Shown: positions 1 through 5,257 of the stretch, piece after piece
Layout of the letters: each line of letters begins with the position of its first letter
How positions within the stretch are numbered: position 1 is the stretch's first letter
Source of the DNA: Pelobacter sp. UBA6812
Lineage (GTDB): Bacteria; Desulfobacterota; Desulfuromonadia; Desulfuromonadales; Syntrophotaleaceae
Reading direction: 5' to 3'
Length of the DNA: 13,195 bases
Assembly (NCBI GenBank): GCA_002452265.1
Contig: DKEW01000026.1
Coordinates: 9,412-22,606, forward strand
Translations under genes and position numbers: made by a program
Notes under the pieces: generated by a model
The model's input: the letters and a program-made list of their open reading frames with translations, nothing else
The model's database searches: none
Told to the model about the DNA's origin: nothing

Positions 1-146
1 TAGTAGCGATCCTGTATGGTGACAACTTGCCGGAACATCGTCCTGTCGGCAATACCGAAGCCCTTGAGATCTTTCTCTCTCAGGCCGGTTTAGCCATGGA
101 AAAAGCGCTTCTTGAGGGGCGTTTACTCGATGCTCATTCCAGCTAG
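1..146 (+). CDS. C-terminal end of a GAF-like signalling protein (partial)
   Basis: An open frame enters from the left edge (first full codon at 3) and stops at TAG 144-146, giving 47 residues. The visible part reads VAILYGDNLPE near its start and ALEIFLSQAGLAMEKALLE further on. This is the last beta strand and closing amphipathic helix typical of a GAF-type domain. In Geobacter-type bacteria I associate this ending with multidomain regulators that also carry an N-terminal DUF4388/PATAN or receiver domain, but that part lies outside the window, so the full architecture is inference. It lies 124 bases upstream of the CheA-like kinase on the same strand. It therefore probably belongs to the same signalling locus. 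Confidence is good that this is a real gene end and moderate for the GAF assignment. Confidence 0.7.
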   Translation, partial: VAILYGDNLPEHRPVGNTEALEIFLSQAGLAMEKALLEGRLLDAHSS

Positions 147-170
147 GATTTATGCTTTTGGCAACGCATC

Positions 171-198
171 TTGTTGCTTTAACGGTTGTTGTTATACT
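171..198 (+). promoter_or_regulatory. Candidate sigma-70 promoter for the cheA-like gene
   Basis: TTGTTG (171-176), a 16-base spacer and TATACT (193-198) resemble a sigma-70 promoter. It lies about 70 bases before the kinase start and just after the upstream gene ends. The -10 is good and the -35 is only moderate. No rho-independent terminator is visible between the two genes, so read-through from upstream is also possible. Confidence 0.4.
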
Positions 199-270
199 GG
201 CTTCGCGTAAGCTCGGGGTGAGCGCCAGGTATTAATGGCACTTGCATGATGCAGCCAGAGAGGTTTCAAG

Positions 271-2829
271 ATGATGGACCCGGATCTTGAATTTGTGAGC
301 GAAGCCGAGGATTTGCTCGAGGCTGTACGTCGTGATCTGGAAGTATTAAACAAGCAATTTGTCGAAAAATCTTTAGATTCCTTCCTCCTTGACAGTCTTT
401 TTCGCAGCCTTCATTCCTTGAAAGGACTGAGTTCCTCAGTGGGGTTGCAACAAGCAACCAGTCTTGCACATCAACTGGAGACTTGCCTTGACAGTCTCCG
501 CATGGGACGCCAACAAGCAACTACGCAATTGCTTGAACTTCTTGATGAATCGGTCACCTTGATGGAGGGGTTGGTGCATCGGGGAGAAGATTCTGAAACC
601 CGTTGCGCGCATATGATTTCCCTGTTGGAGGGTGCTTGCACAGGAGAATTTGTCCCTTCCGATTTGATACAGCAACCACCTGTCAATCTTGATCCTGACC
701 TTTATCGATCTCTCACCGGTTTTGAAGTCCAACAATTACAGCGTTGCCTTGCCGAAGGGCAGGAGGTCTTTTTAATCAGTTGTTGTTTGCCTTTGTCTGC
801 TATTGATACCGCGCTGCGGGATCTGGAGAAACTATTACGCAACCACGGCCAGCTTCTCGCAACAATTCCCGGAGGGCCTCGAGATAGCGGTCGCATCGAT
901 TTTCATTGGCTGTTTTGTGGATCTATCCACCGGGACCTGGGTAAAAAACTTCCGCTAGAATATCGAATGCGTCTGCGTATGGTTACGCCGGGTGACTCCA
1001 GGCAAAAGGCTACTGCTGTTTCGCGACCGCTGTCGGGAGCAAAAACTCCGACAGAATCATCCATCCCATCGCAGGTAATCCGAGTTGAATCCCAGGCCTT
1101 GGATGAGTTGCTGGAAATTTCCAAAAATCTGGTGCTTGGGCAAGGTCAACTGAAACGTTTTTTCCAGCAGTTGAAAGATGAGAGACTCACTGAATCAACG
1201 GAGGTGGTTGAACGCTCCTTCCAGGAGATGGAACGGGGTCTTTTCAGACTGCAACGATCCCTCAACGATGCGCGCATGATACCTGTGCGATATCTGTTTC
1301 AGCGTATGACACGGGTTGTGCGAGCCGCAGAGCGAGGAACCGGCAAGCGTGTGCGTTTGGTCATGCGTGGAAGTGAAGTTCCTCTTGATCGCGGGGTTCT
1401 AGAAAAGTTACATGAGCCGCTGTTGCACCTGGTGCGTAATGCGATAGACCACGGCATTGAGCTTCCTGATGAGCGTGTCTCGCTTGGCAAGCCAGCCGAA
1501 GGCACCCTGGTTCTTGAAGCCAGTCAGCGTAGCGGGCACGTTGTTATTGAAGTTCGTGACGATGGCCGTGGCATTGATCTGCAACAGGTTCAGGCCCGGG
1601 CGTATGGGCTTGGTATTATTGAGCAGGGAGAAACTCTGTCGAATCAGCAACTTTACGATCTGCTCGTTCAGCCCGGTTTTTCAACCTGCACCGAAATTAC
1701 GGAGATTTCCGGTCGCGGTGTAGGTATGGATGTGGTGCGATGCCAGCTTGAATCCCTTTGTGGAATGGTCGAGGTCGACACTCGGACCGGTGCTGGAACC
1801 TGTATGACGTTAACGCTGCCCGTGCATAAAACGATCATGTCGGTACTGGTGGTCATCGTTGCAGGCAGGCCATACGCTATGGCGCTTGAAGGTGTAGGTT
1901 GTGTGATGCCTTTTTCACCCAATGGCTCAAAAGAATTCGAAGATGGGAATCTGTCAGATGGCCGGGAACCTCTGCCATTGATTGATTTACGGCATTATTT
2001 TCAGACAACCACGGCATGCGCGGAGGGCGCACCTTTTCTTGTGGTTGCAGGATTCGGAGCCAGGCAGGTCGGACTCGTCGTTGATGGCTTGCTGGGGCGG
2101 CGGGAGGCTGTTATTCGCCCTTTTGACACATTGTTGCGACAGGTTCCCGGATTTTCCGCAGTTGCTGAATTGGTTTGTACCGGACCGGTGTTGTTGTTGG
2201 ATCTTGCTTATCTGATACGCCAAGCACCCTATTCAGTTCAGGTTCAAGGTGGCAGTTTAACTGGTTTGGCTCCGGTGATAAAGTCTGATTTGCCTTTTAT
2301 GACCGAGGCGCCTGTTCAAACAACGCGTGAATTCAATACATCCTCCCAGCGAGATATCGCTGATTCTTCCGCTGGTTCAGTATCCGACGGTGCAGGGGGA
2401 CCGGGCAATTTTATCTCCTTTTTTCTTGGGGGGGGTGAATATGCACTGGACATCATGGAGGTTGTAGAGATAATAGAGAGTGCCGATTGGATTCCTGTGC
2501 CGGGTGCCCCCTCTTTTATCAACGGGGTGACCTTGTGGAGAGACCAGATGGTACCAGTGCTTGATGCGGCTGCGCGGATGGGGATTGCCGGATCATCAGA
2601 TATTTCCTCCGGCATCGTTCTGGTGATTCATTCCGGTGAAGAAAAGGTAGCCGTTGCAGTACAGCGCCTGGGGCAATTATTTCATGACACGCACGGTGAA
2701 GAAAAGGCTACCGAGCCCATTTTGTCGCATAACGATAATCCTTTTGTTGCTGGTGTTGTCCGCAGGAAAGGACATGATGTAGGGGTGTTGAATATTGCAG
2801 CACTTCTCAATTTGTCCGTTACTTTGTAA
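271..2829 (+). CDS. cheA: CheA-type chemosensory histidine kinase with extra C-terminal CheW domain
   Basis: The 852-residue protein has full CheA order. An Hpt domain covers about 5-105, with phosphorylatable H48 in HSLKG. A P2-like response-regulator-binding segment covers about 140-240. The dimerisation helices are about 269-345. The ATPase domain follows to about 515: N390 in LVRNAIDHG (N box), D431-G434 in RDDGRGID (G1), G481-G485 in GRGVGMD (G2) and G507-G509 (G3). A CheW-like P5 domain covers about 518-655. After a low-complexity Ser/Thr/Gly linker, a second CheW-like domain covers about 711-850, making it longer than a standard CheA of about 650-700 residues. All catalytic motifs look intact, so it should autophosphorylate and pass phosphate to receivers such as the two encoded downstream. 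Either of two adjacent ATGs (271, 274) could be used. AGAGAGG at 257-263 favours 271. A G8 run (2428-2435) lies at the start of the last domain. Confidence 0.93.
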   Translation: MMDPDLEFVSEAEDLLEAVRRDLEVLNKQFVEKSLDSFLLDSLFRSLHSLKGLSSSVGLQQATSLAHQLETCLDSLRMGRQQATTQLLELLDESVTLMEGLVHRGEDSETRCAHMISLLEGACTGEFVPSDLIQQPPVNLDPDLYRSLTGFEVQQLQRCLAEGQEVFLISCCLPLSAIDTALRDLEKLLRNHGQLLATIPGGPRDSGRIDFHWLFCGSIHRDLGKKLPLEYRMRLRMVTPGDSRQKATAVSRPLSGAKTPTESSIPSQVIRVESQALDELLEISKNLVLGQGQLKRFFQQLKDERLTESTEVVERSFQEMERGLFRLQRSLNDARMIPVRYLFQRMTRVVRAAERGTGKRVRLVMRGSEVPLDRGVLEKLHEPLLHLVRNAIDHGIELPDERVSLGKPAEGTLVLEASQRSGHVVIEVRDDGRGIDLQQVQARAYGLGIIEQGETLSNQQLYDLLVQPGFSTCTEITEISGRGVGMDVVRCQLESLCGMVEVDTRTGAGTCMTLTLPVHKTIMSVLVVIVAGRPYAMALEGVGCVMPFSPNGSKEFEDGNLSDGREPLPLIDLRHYFQTTTACAEGAPFLVVAGFGARQVGLVVDGLLGRREAVIRPFDTLLRQVPGFSAVAELVCTGPVLLLDLAYLIRQAPYSVQVQGGSLTGLAPVIKSDLPFMTEAPVQTTREFNTSSQRDIADSSAGSVSDGAGGPGNFISFFLGGGEYALDIMEVVEIIESADWIPVPGAPSFINGVTLWRDQMVPVLDAAARMGIAGSSDISSGIVLVIHSGEEKVAVAVQRLGQLFHDTHGEEKATEPILSHNDNPFVAGVVRRKGHDVGVLNIAALLNLSVTL

Positions 2830-2841
2830 AGGAGTGGGATT

Positions 2842-3210
2842 GTGTCCAGGAAAAAAATACTTATTGTCGAAGATGAGGAAAGCCTTCTTCGTCTGGAAAG
2901 TATCCTGCTGACTTCCAAAGGCTATGATGTCAAGGGGGTACCGAATGGGCAGGCCGCTTTAGAGGCCATCGCTTCACAAAAGCCCGACTTGATTCTACTG
3001 GATATCATGTTGCCCGAAATTGATGGTTTTGAAGTTTGCAGACGCATTAAAACTGCCAAAGATACCAGTCATATCCCTGTAATCATGCTCACGGCTAAAA
3101 AGTGTCAAGACGATTTTTCTCGTGGACAGGAAGTTGGTGCGGATTGGTATATTACCAAGCCTTTCAAATCCTCTATGGTGATTGAAACCATCCAACGATT
3201 TTTACTCTGA
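2842..3210 (+). CDS. Stand-alone CheY-like response regulator receiver
   Basis: The 122-residue protein is one receiver domain with no output domain. It has the acidic pair E10/D11, phospho-acceptor D54 in LILLDIMLPE, T84 in VIMLTA and K106 in the TKPF motif. Together these are the full phosphorylation set. The start is GTG at 2842, preceded by AAAGGAG at 2828-2834, which overlaps the kinase stop codon. The gap to cheA is only 12 bases, so the two genes are almost certainly co-transcribed and probably translationally linked. It is a plausible direct phosphate target of the upstream CheA, acting either as output or as a phosphate sink. The family assignment is secure; the partner is inferred from position. 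Confidence 0.92.
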   Translation: MSRKKILIVEDEESLLRLESILLTSKGYDVKGVPNGQAALEAIASQKPDLILLDIMLPEIDGFEVCRRIKTAKDTSHIPVIMLTAKKCQDDFSRGQEVGADWYITKPFKSSMVIETIQRFLL

Positions 3211-3396
3211 AAAATTTACCGATTTTCAACGAGTTTGGATATGTGGTTTTTGGGGAGAACCTCATCCGAATTGAATGAAGCTGTGGGTTCCGGTCGGCTT
3301 TTGGCGCGAGGATGAACCAGGTAAGGCCTGTTCCCTGTAACATCACATTCGCATGAACGAAAGTATGGAGGCTCTCGGTAGTTTCGGGGAGAGACG
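3211..3396 (+). other. 186-base spacer inside the signalling cluster
   Basis: No gene, terminator or convincing promoter is seen. A 15-codon frame begins at ATG 3353 and ends at TGA 3398-3400, overlapping the next start as ATGA; nothing else supports it as coding. CTCTC at 3372-3376 could pair with GAGAG inside the ribosome binding site GGGGAGAG (3386-3393) of the next gene, a weak 5-base pairing. No known riboswitch motif was recognised. Confidence 0.4.
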
Positions 3397-4224
3397 ATGA
3401 GTCAAAAAGAGGATCAAGGGAAGTTAACCCAACGAGCTGATGAGTTTTTGCAGGTTTTCAAAAAGGGAGCCGAATTTACTCAGGAATTGTTGCGTGAAAA
3501 TGAAAAACTGCGTTTCCAACTAGTGCAAATGGAAGAGCAGAATCGTTTAGCTTCCTGTGCTGCACAGGCACTGCAAGAAATTGAAAATCTGAAATCTCAG
3601 ATTGCCGATCTTGAGCAGGAAAAGATGGAAATCATGCAGCGCATAGCGCGTGTAGAAGCTGAAAATATCGATTTTGCCAATCGTTATGTTGAGATCGAAG
3701 GCGAGAATAACAGTTTGGCCAACCTCTATATTGCGACGTATCAATTGCATTCGACACTTGATTTTCGCGATGTGTTGCAGATTATCTCCGAAATAATTAT
3801 CAATCTTATTGGCGGTGAGGAATTCGCGCTTTTTCTGCTGGATGAAAATACCGGTTCTTTGCAGGCGATGGTTGGTGAAGGCTTGGAGCTCGATCATTTG
3901 CCGGCTTACTCCCTGGGCGAAGGAACTCTTGGAACTGTCGCCAGTACCGGAGAGAGCTTTTATGCTACGAATCTGAACGATGTAAGCTCGGCTTATGATG
4001 CTCCATTGGCCTGTATCCCTCTCAAGATAAAAGACCGTGTCATTGGTGTTTTGGCGGTTTACAAATTGTTTTTGCAAAAGGAACGTTTTGCAGATATCGA
4101 CTATGAATTGTTTACTCTTCTTGCAGGGCATGCCGCCACGGCTATTTTTGCTTCCAAACTTTATTCTGAATCAGAACGTAAGCTGACCACTATTCAAGGT
4201 TTTCTTGATCTGTTGACTAAATGA
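3397..4224 (+). CDS. Coiled-coil / GAF domain protein
   Basis: The 275-residue protein has no signal peptide or membrane segment, so it is probably cytoplasmic. Residues about 30-110 are a long heptad-rich helical region (ELLRENEKLRFQLVQMEEQ, then repeats rich in E, L and Q), predicted to form a coiled coil. Residues about 115-265 form a GAF domain: STLDFRDVLQIISEII, FALFLLDENTG, GEGTLGTVASTGESFYA, IPLKIKDRVIGVLAVY and LLAGHAATAIFAS. There is no kinase, GGDEF, EAL or HD output motif, so it looks like a sensor or adaptor rather than an enzyme. The ligand is unknown. The start is ATG 3397 with GGGGAGAG upstream. It sits between two receiver genes and 15 bases before the second, which suggests it feeds or scaffolds the CheA pathway; that role is inference. 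Confidence 0.85.
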   Translation: MSQKEDQGKLTQRADEFLQVFKKGAEFTQELLRENEKLRFQLVQMEEQNRLASCAAQALQEIENLKSQIADLEQEKMEIMQRIARVEAENIDFANRYVEIEGENNSLANLYIATYQLHSTLDFRDVLQIISEIIINLIGGEEFALFLLDENTGSLQAMVGEGLELDHLPAYSLGEGTLGTVASTGESFYATNLNDVSSAYDAPLACIPLKIKDRVIGVLAVYKLFLQKERFADIDYELFTLLAGHAATAIFASKLYSESERKLTTIQGFLDLLTK

Positions 4225-4239
4225 GGTGAGGAGGTAGGA

Positions 4240-4614
4240 ATGTCTGGCCATAAAATCCTGGTAGTAGAGGATTCGGCTATTATGCGGCAATTGCTCGTCA
4301 TGTCGCTGCGGCGTATACCGGGCGTAACAGTTCTGGAAGCCAGTGATGGTCTTGAGGCCTTGAAATTAATTGCAAATGAACAGCTGTCGCTGGTATTTTC
4401 CGATGTAAATATGCCGGGGTTGGATGGTCTTAAGTTGGTTCGTGTGTTGCGAGCGGATCAACGTACACGGGATATTCCCATTGTCATGGTAACCACCGAA
4501 GGCGCCACGGAAGATCGTGACCGCGCCATGGCTCTAGGCGCTACCGAATATATCACCAAGCCAGTGCAGGCTGCCAAGGTTGTCGATACCGCTTCGCGTC
4601 TTCTCGGGTTGTAA
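4240..4614 (+). CDS. CheY-like response regulator receiver
   Basis: The 124-residue protein is a single receiver domain resembling CheY. It has E10/D11, phospho-acceptor D55 in LVFSDVNMPG, the T85/T86 switch position in VMVTTE and K107 in the TKPV motif. VNMPGLDGL and the TTEG segment place it with the chemotaxis CheY group more than with the first receiver (2842-3210), so the two are not simple duplicates. The ATG at 4240 is preceded by a strong purine-rich site (GGTGAGGAGG, 4225-4234), and the gap to the GAF gene is 15 bases. It is the last gene of the cluster. A likely role is output of the CheA, for example on a motor or pilus machine, but no target is encoded here. Confidence 0.92.
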   Translation: MSGHKILVVEDSAIMRQLLVMSLRRIPGVTVLEASDGLEALKLIANEQLSLVFSDVNMPGLDGLKLVRVLRADQRTRDIPIVMVTTEGATEDRDRAMALGATEYITKPVQAAKVVDTASRLLGL

Positions 4615-4761
4615 ATCGTCCAGTGTTAAACGAATAAACCTGATATGCAAAGAGATGGTGGGGCTTGAGTCGGTTGACAGGGGATGGGTGTCGTGCAGTC
4701 TTGCGGCAAAGAAGCTTTCTAATGATACATGGTCAGAGTGACTGCCATTTAGGCCTAAGGG
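4615..4761 (+). other. Spacer between cheY-like gene and infA promoter
   Basis: About 150 bases without a supported gene. No GC-rich hairpin followed by a T run is visible after the CheY-like gene. A TTGACA at 4674-4679 has no matching -10 at the right distance. Short palindromes such as AGGCCT near 4751 are not distinctive. Confidence 0.4.
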
Positions 4762-4791
4762 TTGACAATGCCGGGGGCGGTCATGTTAAAT
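4762..4791 (+). promoter_or_regulatory. Strong sigma-70 promoter for infA
   Basis: A perfect TTGACA (4762-4767), an 18-base spacer and TTAAAT (4786-4791) form a good promoter, with TG just before the -10. It lies about 65 bases upstream of the infA start and separates infA from the signalling cluster. Confidence 0.65.
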
Positions 4792-4856
4792 AGTGCTGTT
4801 TTTTTACTTGGAATTATTCACAGAAAACGATTGTTAAATATTGCAAGGAGGTTGCG

Positions 4857-5075
4857 TTGGCAAAAGAAGAAGCCATTGAAGTTGAAGGGAAGGTTATAGA
4901 ACCTCTTCCCAATGCCATGTTTCGTGTCAAGCTTGATAATGGTCACACCATTCTGGCTCACATCTCGGGTAAAATGAGGAAGTTTTACATCCGTATCCTG
5001 CCTGGAGATCGGGTGACCGTTGAACTGTCTCCCTACGATTTGACTCGTGGGCGTATTACCTACCGCGAAAAGTAG
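4857..5075 (+). CDS. infA: Translation initiation factor IF-1
   Basis: The 72-residue protein is a full-length IF-1, a single OB-fold (S1-like) domain that binds the 30S A site and helps IF-2 and IF-3 during initiation. It shows family-typical segments: EVEGKVIEPLPNAMFRV, DNGHTILAHISGKMRKFYI, LPGDRVTVELSPYDLTRGRI and a YREK end. The start codon is TTG at 4857, giving LAKEEAIEVEG read as MAKEEAIEVEG. It is supported by a perfect AAGGAGG (4845-4851) five bases upstream, and no in-frame ATG fits the family N-terminus. It appears to be monocistronic or the head of a transcript that continues towards leuS, since no strong terminator follows. Confidence 0.97.
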   Translation: MAKEEAIEVEGKVIEPLPNAMFRVKLDNGHTILAHISGKMRKFYIRILPGDRVTVELSPYDLTRGRITYREK

Positions 5076-5116
5076 GAGTTCTCAGGCTCTTGTTTTTGGA
5101 GCAGTCAATATAGGTG

Positions 5117-5144
5117 TTGCGTGAGGCCAGTTTATTCCGATACT
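5117..5144 (+). promoter_or_regulatory. Candidate promoter upstream of leuS
   Basis: TTGCGT (5117-5122), a 16-base spacer and GATACT (5139-5144) could form a sigma-70 promoter for the leuS operon, followed by a T8 run (5147-5154). Both hexamers are imperfect, so read-through from infA is an alternative. Confidence 0.3.
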
Positions 5145-5198
5145 AATTTTTTTTAAATTGGAACGGACTGGCTTCGTAAGTTCCCGTGAATCATCGAT

Positions 5199-5217
5199 AC
5201 CGGCGTTGGCCGGTTTT
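5199..5217 (+). other. Hairpin plus T run in the leuS leader (possible weak terminator or attenuator)
   Basis: ACCGGC (5199-5204) can pair with GCCGGT (5209-5214) around a GTTG loop, with TTTT at 5214-5217. The six-pair stem is short and the T run only four long. It sits 40 bases before the leuS start, so it could end some infA transcripts or tune leuS. The T-box consensus (a GGTGG-ACCGCG motif) is not present. Confidence 0.35.
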
Positions 5218-5257
5218 CCTGTTTATATTGGTGTCCGTGTGGATGCGGAGGGTTTCT

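Noticed and set aside
236..254. Possible sigma-54 promoter (TGGCAC ... GC) before cheA
   Set aside because: The GG and GC elements are 12 bases apart instead of the strict 10, and TTGC is not in the -12 position. A short TGCAT-G-ATGCA palindrome in this stretch is probably incidental.
3547..4131. 194-codon minus-strand frame opposite the coiled-coil/GAF gene
   Set aside because: It is antisense to a clear GAF protein, has no domain signature, and its codons mirror the sense gene.
4674..4703. TTGACA-led promoter in the spacer before infA
   Set aside because: The -35 is perfect, but no -10-like hexamer lies 15-19 bases downstream. The promoter at 4762-4791 is much better.
5186..5257. N-terminal extension of LeuRS from GTG 5186
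   Set aside because: The added 24 residues do not fit the family, the extension crosses the leader hairpin, and a good ribosome binding site at 5247-5252 marks ATG 5258.
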